DNA of 64,000 bases from Duganella sp. Leaf126 (GTDB lineage: Bacteria; Pseudomonadota; Gammaproteobacteria; Burkholderiales; Burkholderiaceae_D), in NCBI RefSeq assembly GCF_001423125.1, contig NZ_LMNW01000001.1, positions 329,944-393,943 of the forward strand, written 5' to 3'. The position numbers were made by a program, and so were the translations under genes. The notes beneath the pieces were generated by a model, which saw nothing but the letters and a program-made list of their open reading frames with translations, was not told the origin of the DNA and did not search any database. Shown piece after piece: positions 38,506 to 48,360 of the stretch; position 1 is the first letter of the stretch; every line of letters starts with the position of its first letter.

Positions 38506-38919
38506 ATGGCACTAGCCAAAAAAACCCCAGCAGCACCGGCCAAGAAGGCCGCAGCCGCAACCGACAAGCCGGCTGCTGCCAAAAAAGCAGCACCAGCAAA
38601 GGCTGCCGCCGCTAAACCCGCAGCCAAGCCTGCAGCAGCAAAAAAAGCCGCCGCTCCTGCCGCACCGCGCAAGCCGAATGCCGCCTTCATGAAAGCGCTG
38701 ACCCCGTCGGCATCGTTGGCCGCCGTGGTCGGCGAAGCACCGCTGCCACGCACCGAAGTGACCAAAAAAGTCTGGGATTACATCAAGAAGCTGGACCTGC
38801 AAGATCCGGCCAACCGCCGCATGATCAATGCCGACGACAAGCTCAAAGCTGTGTTCGGTGGCAAAGCCCAAGTCTCGATGTTCGAAATGACCAAGCTCAT
38901 TTCCGACCACCTGAAATAA
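38506..38919 (+). CDS. SWIB/MDM2-domain protein with H1-like tail
   Basis: A 137-residue protein. Residues 1-55 are Lys/Ala/Pro repeats like those of the H1-like protein at 20110-21381, presumably binding DNA. Residues about 58-137 are a SWIB domain (TEVTKKVWDYIKKLDLQDP...MFEMTKLISDHL). SWIB proteins of chlamydiae and betaproteobacteria are thought to act in chromatin-like or topology functions. A strong AAGGAGG ribosome site precedes the ATG, suggesting high expression. Confidence 0.92.
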   Translation: MALAKKTPAAPAKKAAAATDKPAAAKKAAPAKAAAAKPAAKPAAAKKAAAPAAPRKPNAAFMKALTPSASLAAVVGEAPLPRTEVTKKVWDYIKKLDLQDPANRRMINADDKLKAVFGGKAQVSMFEMTKLISDHLK

Positions 38920-38949
38920 CGCGCCGCGGCCCGGCGCCGCGTGCCCAGG

Positions 38950-38988
38950 AAAAAGCCCTCGCCGCGCACGCGCCGGGGGCTTTACTTT
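38950..38988. terminator. Bidirectional terminator between SWIB and lytic transglycosylase genes
   Basis: AAAGCCC (38952-38958) pairs with GGGCTTT (38977-38983) around a GC-rich inner part, with A-rich and T-rich flanks. Confidence 0.7.
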
Positions 38989-39015
38989 TGGTGCGCAGCG
39001 CTTGCCGCGATGCTG

Positions 39016-39768
39016 CTATTTCCAGTGATTCCACGCCCTGAGCACCGCATTCGGATAGTCGGGCTTGCCGCGGCTGCCGTTGTAGCGGCCCAGCGCCAGG
39101 TAGAGGTTGCCGCCTTCCATGTCGAGGTACATGCGCAGGATGGCGCAGCCGTAGCGCAGATTGGTCTGCATGTTGAACAGCGCGCTGCGGTTGCGGTCGC
39201 CGATCACGTTGGTCCAGAACGGCATGACCTGCATGTAGCCGCGGGCGCCGGCCAGCGAGACCGCGTACTTGCGGTAGGCCGACTCCACCTGGATCAGGCC
39301 CAGCACCAGGCCCGGATCGAGCCCGGCGCGGCGCGCTTCGTACCAGGCAGTGGCGAGAAACTCGTTGCGGGTCTGGTCGTCGGGCAGCTTGCGCTGCAAC
39401 CGCGCCGACATGGTGGCCAGCCACAGCGCATAGCGCTGGCGGTCGGTCTCGTTGCGAAACGTCGGACTGGGCGGGGCCGGATCCTTGATGGCAGTGGCCA
39501 GGGCCACGCGCACGGCGTCGGCCAGCGCTTCCTCCTTCTGGTTGCCGGCAAGCGCAGCGCCGGGCAGCGCCAGCGACGCCGTCAGCAACGCGGCCAGCGC
39601 CGCAGCCCGCCCGCCGCTGCCACCCCGGCGCGGTGCTGCGGCGAGGCACCGCGATGGCGGCACCCTGCTGGGCAACCATGCAGGCAACCCGCCGGGCAGG
39701 CCTGACGGACGGGCAGCTGACTGGCCACCTGTCAAACGGCGCGCCACAGCGTGCAGGGTACGGTTCAC
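39016..39768 (-). CDS. Lytic transglycosylase, SLT-type
   Basis: A 250-residue exported muramidase-like enzyme cutting glycan strands to 1,6-anhydro ends. The hydrophobic signal ([20 protein letters not shown]) is followed by the catalytic domain: glutamate in [22 protein letters not shown], and a C-terminal [15 protein letters not shown]. The GTG at 39768 overlaps the proS stop as GTGA and is chosen for that coupling, but it leaves a long 50-residue leader before the signal; a GTG at 39663 is an alternative start. Confidence 0.85.
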   Translation of the reverse strand: MNRTLHAVARRLTGGQSAARPSGLPGGLPAWLPSRVPPSRCLAAAPRRGGSGGRAAALAALLTASLALPGAALAGNQKEEALADAVRVALATAIKDPAPPSPTFRNETDRQRYALWLATMSARLQRKLPDDQTRNEFLATAWYEARRAGLDPGLVLGLIQVESAYRKYAVSLAGARGYMQVMPFWTNVIGDRNRSALFNMQTNLRYGCAILRMYLDMEGGNLYLALGRYNGSRGKPDYPNAVLRAWNHWK

Positions 39769-41501
39769 TGCGCCAGTTTGCCTTGCACGAAGTGCAGGAT
39801 CTCGGCCGCCGGCACGGCAGTGGCCTCGGCATCGCGGCGGCCCTGGTACTCGAGGTTGCCTTCCTTGAGGCCACGGTCGCCGATCACGACCCGGTGCGGC
39901 ACGCCGATCAGTTCCCAGTCCGCGAACATCTGGCCCGGACGCAGGCCACGGTCGTCGACGATCACGTCGATGCCGGCCGCGACGGCTTCTGCGTACAGCT
40001 GCTCGGTCGCCTGCTTGACCGCGTCGCTGCGGTCCATGCCCATCGGGCACAGCACCAGCTCGAACGGCGCCAGCGACGCCGGCCAGATGATGCCCTTGTC
40101 GTCGAAATTCTGCTCGATCGCGGCGCCGAGGATGCGGGTGATGCCGATGCCATAGCACCCCATCTGCAGCGGCGCCGGTTTGCCGTTTTCGTCGAGGAAG
40201 GTGGCTTTCATCGCTGCCGAGTACGCGGTGCCGAGCTGGAACACGTGACCGACTTCGATGCCGCGCTCGATGGTCAGCACGCCCTTGCCGTCCGGCGAGG
40301 CGTCGCCCTCGACCACGTTGCGCAGGTCGGCGACGATGGCCGGTTCAGCCACGTCGCGGCCCCAGTTGGCGCCCGTGTAGTGGTAACCGGCCTCGTTGGC
40401 GCCGCAGATGAAGTCGGCCATATTGGCCACCGTGCGGTCGGCCACCACGGTGACCGGTGCGCGCGTGCCGATCGGGCCCAGGTAGCCCGGTACGCAGCCA
40501 TAGACCTCGGCGATTTCTTCTTCGGTCGAGAAACGGTGCGCGGCCAGGCCGGCCACCTTGGCCACCTTGATCTCGTTGAGTTCGTGGTCGCCGCGCAGCA
40601 GCAGCATGAAATACTGTTTCGCGGTTTTGCCGTCCTGTTCGGTTTCCACGGTCAGCGCCAGGGTTTTGACGGTCTGCGACAGCGGCAGGCCGAGCTGGGC
40701 GGCCACCAGTTCGCACTTGGTGGCGTCCGGCGTGGCGACCTTGGTCAGCGCCTGGGCGGCAGCAGCGCGCTCGGCCGTGACCGGCAGCGCTTCGGCCGCT
40801 TCCATGTTGGCGGCGTAGTCGGAGGTCGGGCAATACACGAGCGCGTCTTCGCCGGTGTGGGCGATCACGTGGAATTCGTGCGAGCCGGTGCCGCCGATCG
40901 CGCCGTTATCGGCCGCTACCGCACGGAACTTCAAACCGAAGCGGTTGAAAATGCGGACATAGGCGTCATACATGATCTGGTACGAAGCCTGCATGCCGGC
41001 CACATCGCGGTCGAACGAGTACGCATCTTTCATGGTGAACTCGCGGCCGCGCATCAGGCCGAAGCGCGGGCGGCGCTCGTCGCGGAACTTGGTCTGGATG
41101 TGGTAAAAATTCAACGGTAACTGGCGGTAGGATTTGATCTCCGAACGCACGACATCGGTGATCACTTCTTCGGCCGTGGGCTGGAACGCGAATTCGCGGC
41201 CGTGGCGGTCCTTGATGCGCAGCAGTTCGGCCCCCATCTTGTCCCAGCGGCCCGTTTCCTGCCACAGCTCGGCCGGCTGAATCAGCGGCATCAGCAGTTC
41301 GACGGCGGCGGAACGGTTCATTTCTTCCCGCACGATCGCTTCGACCTTGCGGATCACGCGCAGGCCGACCGGCATGTAGGTGTAGATGCCCGAACCGAGA
41401 CGCTTGATCATGCCTGCACGCATCATTAACTGGTGGGAGACGATCTCTGCATCGGCTGGTGCTTCTTTAAGCGTGGAAATAAAAAAACGTGAGGCGCGCA
41501 T
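39765..41501 (-). CDS. proS: Prolyl-tRNA synthetase
   Basis: A 578-residue class II aminoacyl-tRNA synthetase of the bacterial type with an editing (INS) domain between motifs 2 and 3 (about 225-400). Motif 1 region [20 protein letters not shown], motif 2 [21 protein letters not shown], motif 3 [13 protein letters not shown], then the anticodon-binding domain. It is full length, and its stop overlaps the lytic transglycosylase start. Confidence 0.97.
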   Translation of the reverse strand: MRASRFFISTLKEAPADAEIVSHQLMMRAGMIKRLGSGIYTYMPVGLRVIRKVEAIVREEMNRSAAVELLMPLIQPAELWQETGRWDKMGAELLRIKDRHGREFAFQPTAEEVITDVVRSEIKSYRQLPLNFYHIQTKFRDERRPRFGLMRGREFTMKDAYSFDRDVAGMQASYQIMYDAYVRIFNRFGLKFRAVAADNGAIGGTGSHEFHVIAHTGEDALVYCPTSDYAANMEAAEALPVTAERAAAAQALTKVATPDATKCELVAAQLGLPLSQTVKTLALTVETEQDGKTAKQYFMLLLRGDHELNEIKVAKVAGLAAHRFSTEEEIAEVYGCVPGYLGPIGTRAPVTVVADRTVANMADFICGANEAGYHYTGANWGRDVAEPAIVADLRNVVEGDASPDGKGVLTIERGIEVGHVFQLGTAYSAAMKATFLDENGKPAPLQMGCYGIGITRILGAAIEQNFDDKGIIWPASLAPFELVLCPMGMDRSDAVKQATEQLYAEAVAAGIDVIVDDRGLRPGQMFADWELIGVPHRVVIGDRGLKEGNLEYQGRRDAEATAVPAAEILHFVQGKLAQ

Positions 41502-41703
41502 ACGGTGAATTCTTTTTAAAAAGAGAGAGTTATAATCAACCTAATTTTAAAGGATTAGCTGGCTGATGCGTCCATACTTTATACAAATGCGTTCAAACCA
41601 CGGTGCTTCGACCGATTCCGTACCCCGGAATTCCCGCCGAAGTGTCTTTTTGTGGGCAAAAATATAAGCTGGGAGCTCAGTCGCAGAAAGTTTGAGGTGC
41701 AAT

Positions 41704-42342
41704 ATGCTGGATCGTGAAGGGTTTCGGCCCAACGTCGGCATCATCCTGCTCAACGCCCAGAACGAGGTGTGGTGGGGCAAGCGGGTGCGCGAGCACTCAT
41801 GGCAATTTCCCCAAGGTGGTATCAAGTACGGAGAGACGCCTGAGCAGGCGATGTATCGGGAGCTGGAAGAGGAAATCGGTTTGCGGGCCGAGCACGTCAA
41901 GATCGTCGGGCGCACGCGCGACTGGTTGCGTTACGAAGTGCCCGACCACTTTATCAAGCGCGAAATTCGCGGCCATTATCGGGGGCAAAAGCAGATCTGG
42001 TTTTTGTTGCGCATGTGCGCGCGCGACAACGACGTCAACCTGCGCCTGACCGACCACCCGGAATTCGACGCCTGGCGCTGGCACGAGTATTGGGTGCCGC
42101 TCGACGTGGTAATCGAGTTCAAGCGCGATGTCTACCAGCGCGCCTTGCAGGAGCTGTCACGCTTCCTGACCTGGCCGGCCAACGGCCACGACCGTCGTCA
42201 CGGTTCGCGCTACCTGCGCCAGCCGCGCGCGGGCGCCGGCAGCACGGGTGCCGAGGTCGAACGCCGCGGGCAAGTGGCGCCCCCGGTCGCCGACCCGTCG
42301 GCGATCGTCGTGCCGCCCACGGCCATCAAGACCGGCAGCTGA
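41704..42342 (+). CDS. rppH: RNA pyrophosphohydrolase
   Basis: A 212-residue Nudix hydrolase that removes pyrophosphate from 5' ends of mRNA to start decay. The Nudix box runs from G38 to L60 ([11 protein letters not shown]...RELEEEIGL). The N-terminus [17 protein letters not shown] is family-typical. The C-terminal about 45 residues are an extra Pro/Ala/Arg-rich tail. The start at 41704 has GAGG upstream. It is divergent from proS. Confidence 0.95.
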   Translation: MLDREGFRPNVGIILLNAQNEVWWGKRVREHSWQFPQGGIKYGETPEQAMYRELEEEIGLRAEHVKIVGRTRDWLRYEVPDHFIKREIRGHYRGQKQIWFLLRMCARDNDVNLRLTDHPEFDAWRWHEYWVPLDVVIEFKRDVYQRALQELSRFLTWPANGHDRRHGSRYLRQPRAGAGSTGAEVERRGQVAPPVADPSAIVVPPTAIKTGS

Positions 42343-42405
42343 GGCCAGGTCGCGCCGCGCTACCCGTTCCGGCACATCCACGCCGGGGCGGGTACAATCA
42401 CTGCC

Positions 42406-42834
42406 ATGTTCAATCCTTCTTCCGACGATGTCCGCCGCTTCTTTTGCGAAGTGTTCCGCAAGCAGCGCGCCAACGAGATCCTGACCCCGATCGAGGCCAT
42501 GGCCGCCGACTGGGTGCGCCACCATCCCGAGTACCACGACACCCTTGCCGACGTCGAGTCGGCGCTGGGCCGCAACTATGCGGTGGACGGCGCGCAGGTC
42601 AATCCCTTCCTCCACCTGTCGATGCACCTGTCGATCGACGAGCAGATCTCGATCGACCAGCCGCCCGGCATCCGCGACGCCGCCACCGCCCTCACCCTCA
42701 AGCTCGACGACGCCCACGCGGCCCAGCACGAAATCATGGAGTGCCTGGGAGAGATGATCTGGACTGCCCAGCGCAACGGCACACCGCCCGACGGCCACGC
42801 CTACGTGGAGGCGGTCCGGCGCCGCATCCGCTAA
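42406..42834 (+). CDS. DUF1841 family protein
   Basis: A 142-residue soluble protein of unknown function. Family hallmarks: FNPSSDDVRRFFCEVFRKQRA at the start, NPFLHLSMHLSIDEQISIDQPPGI in the middle, and HEIMECLGEMIWTAQRNG near the end. Conserved His and Glu residues could bind metal, but no activity is known. It follows rppH by 63 bp and ends before a strong terminator. Confidence 0.9.
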   Translation: MFNPSSDDVRRFFCEVFRKQRANEILTPIEAMAADWVRHHPEYHDTLADVESALGRNYAVDGAQVNPFLHLSMHLSIDEQISIDQPPGIRDAATALTLKLDDAHAAQHEIMECLGEMIWTAQRNGTPPDGHAYVEAVRRRIR

Positions 42835-42860
42835 CTTCGCGGCACAAAATTCGCGGCACA

Positions 42861-42889
42861 AAAAAAGGCCACGCATCGCGTGGCCTTTT
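42861..42889. terminator. Bidirectional intrinsic terminator
   Basis: GGCCACGC (42867-42874), loop ATC, GCGTGGCC (42878-42885), with A and T runs outside. It serves the convergent DUF1841 and mqo genes. Confidence 0.92.
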
Positions 42890-42906
42890 GCTTGCTGCCT
42901 GTTGTT

Positions 42907-44541
42907 TTACTTGACCACCGGCGCTTCCAGCGCTGCCACCGGCACCACGGCCGGTGCCGGCTGGGCATTGCCGGTTTCATCGAGCGTGAACGCTTTCAGG
43001 CCCAGCACCGAGCTGCTGTACTGGCGGATCTTGTTGGCCAGCACCGGGTCGCCGTTCAGCTTGTGACCATACGAGGGCACCATGGCCTTCATCTTGGCAT
43101 CCCATTCCGGCGTCGCCAGCTTGGCCTTGAACGCGGTCTGCAACACCTTGATCATGATCGGTGGCGCAGTCGAAGCGCCTGGCGAAGCGCCGAGCAGGGC
43201 CACAATGCTGCCATCGGCCGAGCCGACCACTTCGGTGCCGAACTGCAGCACGCCGCCCTTGCCTGGCAAGTCCTTGACGATCTGCACGCGCTGGCCGGCG
43301 TTCTGCAGGGTCCAGTCTTCCATTTTCGCTTCCGGCAGGTACTCGCGCAGCGTGGCCAGGCGGTCTTCCGGCGAGTTCATCACTTGCTGGATCAGGTACT
43401 TGGTCAGCGGAATATTTTCCCAGCCAGCTTCCAGCATCGGACGCACGTTGCCGGTGCCGATCGAGGCCGGCAGGTCGATCCACGAACCGTTTTTCAGGAA
43501 CTTGGTCGAGAACGTTGCGAACGGTCCGAACAGCAGGGCTTTCTTGCCGTCGATGATGCGGGTGTCCAGGTGCGGCACCGACATCGGCGGCGAACCGACC
43601 GAGGCTTTGCCGTACACCTTGGCCGCGTGTTTTTCCACCAGCGCCGGGTTGGTGGTCACCAGCCACTGGCCGCCGACCGGTACGCCGCCGTAGCCCTTGG
43701 CTTCCGGGATGCCCGATTTTTCCAGCAGCGGCAGCGAACCGCCGCCGGCGCCCACGAACACGAACTTGGCGCGCACGGTCTTGACGACGTTGGTGTCGAG
43801 ATTCTTGACGGTGACGTTCCAGTTGCCGTCGCTGCCGCGCTTGATGTCTTCGACCTGGCTGCGCAGGTTGACGGTGGCGCCGTGCGTGTCGGTCAGGTGC
43901 TTGACCAGCGCGCGGGTCAGCGTGCCGTAGTTGACGTCGGTACCGATCTCCATGCGGGTGGCGGCAATCTTTTGCGACGGGTCGCGGCCGGTCATCACCA
44001 GCGGCGCCCATTCGGCGATCTTGGCCGGGTCTTCCGAGTACAGCATGCCCTTGAACAGGTTTTCCTTTTGCAGCGCAGCATAACGCTTGCGCAGGAAATT
44101 GATGTTGTCATCGCCCCAGACGAAGGCCATGTGCGGCACATTGTTGATGAAGGTGGTCGGCGCGCCGAGGTAGCCGTGCTTGACCTGGTAGGCCCAGAAC
44201 TGCTTCGACACTTCGAACTGTTCGTTGATGTCGACCGCCTTCTTGGTTTCGATATGGCCATCGGCCGCTTCCGGCGTGTAGTTCAGTTCGGCGAAAGCCG
44301 AGTGACCGGTGCCGGCATTGTTCATCGAGTCCGAGCTTTCCACCGCCACCTTGTCCATGCGCTCGTAAAACGCCATGGTCAGCGTCGGGTCGAGTTCCTT
44401 GAGCATGGTGCCCAGGGTGGCGCTCATGGTGCCGGCGCCGATCAGCAGCACGTCGACCGGTTTGTCGTCGGTCGGGGCCGGCGATTTGCTGCATGCGGCC
44501 AGGATCAGGCACGACATCAGGATGAGAATTGATTTACGCAT
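42907..44541 (-). CDS. mqo: Malate:quinone oxidoreductase, predicted lipoprotein form
   Basis: A 544-residue FAD enzyme oxidising malate to oxaloacetate and feeding electrons to quinone. Residues 1-17 form a lipoprotein signal with lipobox LAAC (MRKSILILMSCLILAACSK), unlike the classical cytoplasmic-face enzyme. The FAD-binding LLIGAGTMSATLGTMLKELDP, SMNNAGTGHSAFAELNYTP and VFVGAGGGSLPLLEKSGIPE motifs are intact. A Pro/Ala/Val tail closes the protein. The start at 44541 has GGAG upstream. Confidence 0.92.
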   Translation of the reverse strand: MRKSILILMSCLILAACSKSPAPTDDKPVDVLLIGAGTMSATLGTMLKELDPTLTMAFYERMDKVAVESSDSMNNAGTGHSAFAELNYTPEAADGHIETKKAVDINEQFEVSKQFWAYQVKHGYLGAPTTFINNVPHMAFVWGDDNINFLRKRYAALQKENLFKGMLYSEDPAKIAEWAPLVMTGRDPSQKIAATRMEIGTDVNYGTLTRALVKHLTDTHGATVNLRSQVEDIKRGSDGNWNVTVKNLDTNVVKTVRAKFVFVGAGGGSLPLLEKSGIPEAKGYGGVPVGGQWLVTTNPALVEKHAAKVYGKASVGSPPMSVPHLDTRIIDGKKALLFGPFATFSTKFLKNGSWIDLPASIGTGNVRPMLEAGWENIPLTKYLIQQVMNSPEDRLATLREYLPEAKMEDWTLQNAGQRVQIVKDLPGKGGVLQFGTEVVGSADGSIVALLGASPGASTAPPIMIKVLQTAFKAKLATPEWDAKMKAMVPSYGHKLNGDPVLANKIRQYSSSVLGLKAFTLDETGNAQPAPAVVPVAALEAPVVK

Positions 44542-44796
44542 AGTTGACTCCGTCAGGGTGATCGGCAATGGACCAGGCAACCGTTTATCGCCTGCGACGA
44601 CAAAAGGGCATGCGACGTCACGCAGGAGGCGGTCTGCCACCCGGTCGCAGCGGATGAGGGGGAACGGCTGCCGGAGCTGGCGCGCAAGGCTGCGCGCATG
44701 TCCATGATTAATTCAGGGAGTCGATTCTATCAGTGCGCCCCGGGGCGCAAAATGGGGATAACACTTACGCAGAGGCATCAAAACTACGTAGCCCGC

Positions 44797-45162
44797 TCAG
44801 CGGTGCACCACCAGCGCGCCAGGCAAGCTGTGCAGGTAAGCAGCGAGGTCCTTGATGTCCTGCTTGCTCAGCGGCTTGACCTGGCCGGTCATGATGGCGT
44901 TGTTGCGGCCATAGGCGCCATTGCCGCGCTGGTAGGCGGTCAGCGCATGTTCGAGGTAGTCGCGGTGCTGTCCCGCCAGCTTGGGATAGCTGGGGTCGAG
45001 CGGCGTGTTGTAATCCTTGCCGTGGCAGGTGAAGCAGTTGTACTTGTCGGCCAGCGCCTTGCCGTTGGCCACATTGCCGGCGGCCTGGACAGGCATCGAC
45101 AGCGACAGTGCGCCGGCAGCGATGGCGGCAGCGAACAGGTGCAGAGGGTTCAGCCGTTTCAT
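44797..45162 (-). CDS. Class I c-type cytochrome
   Basis: A 121-residue periplasmic monoheme cytochrome. A signal peptide (to about residue 27, VQAAG) precedes the heme motif CFTCH (C43-H47). The probable axial methionine is in NAIMTGQVKPLS. It resembles the cytochrome c553/c5 group with the YLEHALTAYQRG motif. It overlaps the upstream cytochrome gene by 4 bp, so the two are made together, probably as electron carriers. Confidence 0.9.
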   Translation of the reverse strand: MKRLNPLHLFAAAIAAGALSLSMPVQAAGNVANGKALADKYNCFTCHGKDYNTPLDPSYPKLAGQHRDYLEHALTAYQRGNGAYGRNNAIMTGQVKPLSKQDIKDLAAYLHSLPGALVVHR

Positions 45163-45509
45163 TTCACGCTCCCGGACTTGGTTTGCTGCGCATAGAAGGC
45201 GGCGACGTCGGCGATATCCTGGTCCGACAGGCTGGCGGCAATGCCGTTCATGCTCGGATGCTTGCGGTCGCCTTTCTTGTAGGCGTGCAGCGCGCTCTCG
45301 ATGTATTTCGCGCCCTGGCCGCCGATCATCGGCACTTGATAGACTTCGGGAAAAGTGGCCTTGTAGCCGGGAATGCCATGACAACCGATGCACATCTCGA
45401 TCTTCGCTTTGGCGGCCTGGGCGTTGCCGACGATCTCGGCCGCGCTGCTGGCCTGGATAAACATGGGGGTCACGCCGAGCAGAACTAGAAGTGCTGTGAT
45501 TTTTTTCAT
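45159..45509 (-). CDS. Class I c-type cytochrome
   Basis: A 116-residue periplasmic monoheme cytochrome with signal peptide (MKKITALLVLLGVTPMFIQA, cleavage near SSAAE), heme motif CIGCH (C40-H44), and axial methionine in KHPSMNGIAASLSD. It is similar in layout to its downstream neighbour (YIESALHAYKKG). The start at 45509 begins a typical signal; an in-frame upstream extension does not. Confidence 0.9.
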   Translation of the reverse strand: MKKITALLVLLGVTPMFIQASSAAEIVGNAQAAKAKIEMCIGCHGIPGYKATFPEVYQVPMIGGQGAKYIESALHAYKKGDRKHPSMNGIAASLSDQDIADVAAFYAQQTKSGSVK

Positions 45510-45741
45510 GGTCTTTGCCAGGTGGGTAATCGACGCAGGGACTGCGTACTTACTGCCGAAAGCGAAACTTGATTTTTGCACTACCAGTGCAGCGATTCTA
45601 ACCTAACAAATTTGACAAAGCTACACACTATCATCGCTGGAAACAACACCGGCAGTCGCCTCTTTTGCAGTGCAGCGTGGGGCATGTGCGCCCCTTCTCC
45701 TCTATACTGGTCGCCATCGTCCACACGCCCGAGACCCACGC

Positions 45742-46596
45742 ATGCAAGCCACGCCCCGCTTTGAAGGTTCCGACCAGTATGTCGCCACCGCCGACCTGAA
45801 ACTGGCCGTCAATGCCGCCCTCACCTTGCAGCGTCCGCTGCTGATCAAGGGCGAACCCGGCACCGGCAAAACCATGCTGGCCGAGGAAGTCGCAGCGGCG
45901 CTGAATATGCCGCTGATGCAGTGGCACATCAAGTCCACCACCAAGGCCCAGCAGGGCCTGTACGAATACGACGCCGTCTCGCGCCTGCGCGATTCACAAC
46001 TCGGCGACGAGCGCGTGCGCGACATCCAGAACTACATCGTCAAGGGCGTGCTGTGGCAGGCGTTCACGGCGCCGGCGCCGGTGGTGCTGCTGATCGACGA
46101 GATCGACAAGGCCGACATCGAGTTTCCGAACGACCTGCTGCGCGAACTCGACCGCATGGAGTTCTATGTCTACGAAACGCGCGAAATGGTGCGCGCCGTG
46201 CACCGGCCGCTGGTCATCATCACGTCCAACAACGAGAAGGAACTGCCGGACGCCTTTTTGCGCCGCTGCTTTTTCCACTACATCCAGTTCCCCGACCGCG
46301 AGACCATGGCGCGCATCGTCGAAGTGCACTATCCGCACCTGAAGCGCGAGCTGCTGGCCCAGGCCCTGCAGACCTTTTACACCGTGCGCGAGGTGCCGGG
46401 CCTGAAGAAAAAACCGTCCACCTCCGAGTTCCTCGACTGGCTCAAGCTGCTGATGGCCGAAGACATCGGTCCCGAGGCGCTGCACGGCACCGACCAGGGG
46501 ACCGGCGTGCCGCCGCTGCACGGCGCCCTGCTGAAAAACGAGCAGGACGTGCACCTGTTTGCGCGCCTGGTGCAGATGGCCCGGGCCAACCGTTGA
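45742..46596 (+). CDS. MoxR-type AAA+ ATPase
   Basis: A 284-residue AAA+ ATPase. Walker A is GEPGTGKTML (from G37), Walker B is VVLLIDEIDKAD, and sensor 1 is IITSNNEKELPDAFLRR. MoxR ATPases act with von Willebrand-factor-A partners as chaperones or maturation factors, and a vWA gene lies two genes downstream. TATACT at 45703-45708 is a possible -10. The start at 45742 is family-typical. It ends TGATG with the GNAT start. Confidence 0.92.
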   Translation: MQATPRFEGSDQYVATADLKLAVNAALTLQRPLLIKGEPGTGKTMLAEEVAAALNMPLMQWHIKSTTKAQQGLYEYDAVSRLRDSQLGDERVRDIQNYIVKGVLWQAFTAPAPVVLLIDEIDKADIEFPNDLLRELDRMEFYVYETREMVRAVHRPLVIITSNNEKELPDAFLRRCFFHYIQFPDRETMARIVEVHYPHLKRELLAQALQTFYTVREVPGLKKKPSTSEFLDWLKLLMAEDIGPEALHGTDQGTGVPPLHGALLKNEQDVHLFARLVQMARANR

Positions 46597-47189
46597 TGAA
46601 ACCGGTCGCTCCCGTCACGCTGGCACTGCACGGCATCCGTCTGGAGCCGCTGGCGCCGCACCACGCCAAAGGGCTGCGCGCGGCCGCCAGCGACGGCCAG
46701 CTGTGGACCTTGCGCGTGACGTCCGTGCCCGCACCGCACGAGGTCGACGGCTACATCTTCAAGGCCTACGAGATGCGCGGCAGCCGCCTGGCGTTCGCGG
46801 TGGTCGATGCCGTCACCGGCACCGTGCTCGGCTCGACCAGCTACCACGACATCGTACCGGCCATCGGCCGCCTCGAAATCGGCTACACCTGGTACGCCGC
46901 CAGCCGCCAGCGCACGCATGTCAACACCACCTGCAAGCTGCTGCTCCTGACGCATGCCTTCGACACGCTGGGTGCGGCGCTGGTGGGCTTGCGCACCGAC
47001 ATCTTCAACCACGCCTCGCAGGCGGCCATCGAACGGCTGGGCGCCAAAAAGGATGGCGTGCTGCGCCACCATGCCATGCGCCGCGACGGCACCGTGCGCG
47101 ACACCGTCATGTACAGCATCAGCGCCGGCGAGTGGCCCGAGATCAAGGCCCAGCTGCAGTACCGGCTGGCGCGCCACGGCGGGAGCTGA
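46596..47189 (+). CDS. GNAT-family N-acetyltransferase
   Basis: A 197-residue acetyltransferase of the RimJ/RimL type (LALHGIRLEPLAPHHAKGLRA; IEIGYTWY-like LEIGYTWYA; HAFDTLGAALVGLRTDIFNHASQAAIERLGA). It probably uses acetyl-CoA to acetylate a protein N-terminus or small amine; the target is unknown. It sits between the MoxR and vWA genes with a 1-base overlap upstream and a 1-base gap downstream, so all three are one operon. Confidence 0.9.
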   Translation: MKPVAPVTLALHGIRLEPLAPHHAKGLRAAASDGQLWTLRVTSVPAPHEVDGYIFKAYEMRGSRLAFAVVDAVTGTVLGSTSYHDIVPAIGRLEIGYTWYAASRQRTHVNTTCKLLLLTHAFDTLGAALVGLRTDIFNHASQAAIERLGAKKDGVLRHHAMRRDGTVRDTVMYSISAGEWPEIKAQLQYRLARHGGS

Positions 47190-47190
47190 G

Positions 47191-48360
47191 ATGCTGATCG
47201 ATTTCTTCTTTACCCTCAAGGACGCCAAAATACCGGTGTCGATCAAGGAATTCCTGACGCTGCTCGAAGCGCTGCAAAAGAACGTGATCGCCATGTCGCT
47301 CGACGACTTTTACTACCTGGCGCGCCTCACGCTGGTCAAGGACGAAGCCCATTACGACAAGTTCGACCGCGCCTTCGGCCTGTACTTCAAGGGCATCGCC
47401 GCCAGCTTCGACGAGAACAGCCAGATCCCGCTCGACTGGCTGCTGCAACGGATGAAGCGCGAACTGACCGACGCGCAACGGGCGCAGCTCGAGAAATTCG
47501 GCTACGACAAGCTGATGGACCGCCTGGCCGAACTGCTCAAGGAACAGAAGGAGCGCCACGAAGGCGGCAGCAAGTGGATCGGCACCGGCGGCACCTCGCC
47601 GTTCGGCCACGGCGGCACCAATCCCGAGGGCATCCGCATCGGCGGCAAAGGCGGCAACCGCACGGCGGTCAAGGTGTGGGACGCGCGCACGTTCCGCGAC
47701 TACGACGGCGACCGCGAAATCGGCACCCGCAACATCAAGGTGGCGCTGCGCCGGCTGCGCAAGTTCGCCCGCGAAGGCGCCCACGAGGAGCTGGCGCTCG
47801 ACGCCACCATCCACGCCACCGCCAGCAATGCCGGCTTCCTCGATCTGAAGATGCAGCCCGAGCGCCGCAACAATATCAAGGTGCTGATGCTGTTCGACGT
47901 CGGCGGCTCGATGGACGACCATATCGAGCGCACCGAGGAACTGTTTGCCGCCGCGCGCACCGAGTTCAAGCACATGGACTTCTATTACTTCCACAACTGC
48001 GTGTACGATTTTGTGTGGAAGAACAACCGCCGCCGCCAGTCCGAGCGCTTTGCCACCTGGGACATCCTGCGCAAATACCCGGCCGACACCAAGCTCATTT
48101 TCGTCGGCGACGCCACCATGAGTCCCTACGAAGTGCTGCACCCGGGCGGCTCGGTCGAGTACCACAACCGCGAAGCGGGCAGCGAATGGCTGACGCGCTT
48201 TACCCATGCCTTTCCCAAGTTCGCATGGCTCAACCCTGAACCGGAAGGCCTGTGGCAGTATCGGCAGTCGATCGCCATCATCGGCCAGCTGATGGGCAAC
48301 CGCATGTACCCGCTCACGCTCGACGGGCTGGAACGGGCCATGCGCGCGCTGAGCAAATAA
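47191..48360 (+). CDS. CoxE-like von Willebrand factor A protein
   Basis: A 389-residue protein. The N-terminal half is helical (LIDFFFTLKDAKIPVSIKEFL), followed by a Gly-rich segment (about 125-155) and a vWA domain with a MIDAS-like DVGGS (236-240). Its usual partner is the MoxR ATPase of the same operon. CoxE-type proteins take part in maturation of metalloenzymes in other systems; here the client is unknown, although two cytochromes lie on the other side of MoxR. Confidence 0.9.
   Translation: MLIDFFFTLKDAKIPVSIKEFLTLLEALQKNVIAMSLDDFYYLARLTLVKDEAHYDKFDRAFGLYFKGIAASFDENSQIPLDWLLQRMKRELTDAQRAQLEKFGYDKLMDRLAELLKEQKERHEGGSKWIGTGGTSPFGHGGTNPEGIRIGGKGGNRTAVKVWDARTFRDYDGDREIGTRNIKVALRRLRKFAREGAHEELALDATIHATASNAGFLDLKMQPERRNNIKVLMLFDVGGSMDDHIERTEELFAAARTEFKHMDFYYFHNCVYDFVWKNNRRRQSERFATWDILRKYPADTKLIFVGDATMSPYEVLHPGGSVEYHNREAGSEWLTRFTHAFPKFAWLNPEPEGLWQYRQSIAIIGQLMGNRMYPLTLDGLERAMRALSK

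Noticed and set aside
41531..41536. Perfect TATAAT between proS and rppH
   Set aside because: No acceptable -35 at 16-18 bp in that orientation, so it was not listed as a promoter.
42835..42864. Two direct copies of TTCGCGGCACAAAA after the DUF1841 gene
   Set aside because: Short tandem duplication next to a terminator. Nothing suggests a function.
45577..45591. Small hairpin TGCACT-ACC-AGTGCA upstream of the cytochromes
   Set aside because: Short, without T-run or clear promoter relation. It is likely chance.
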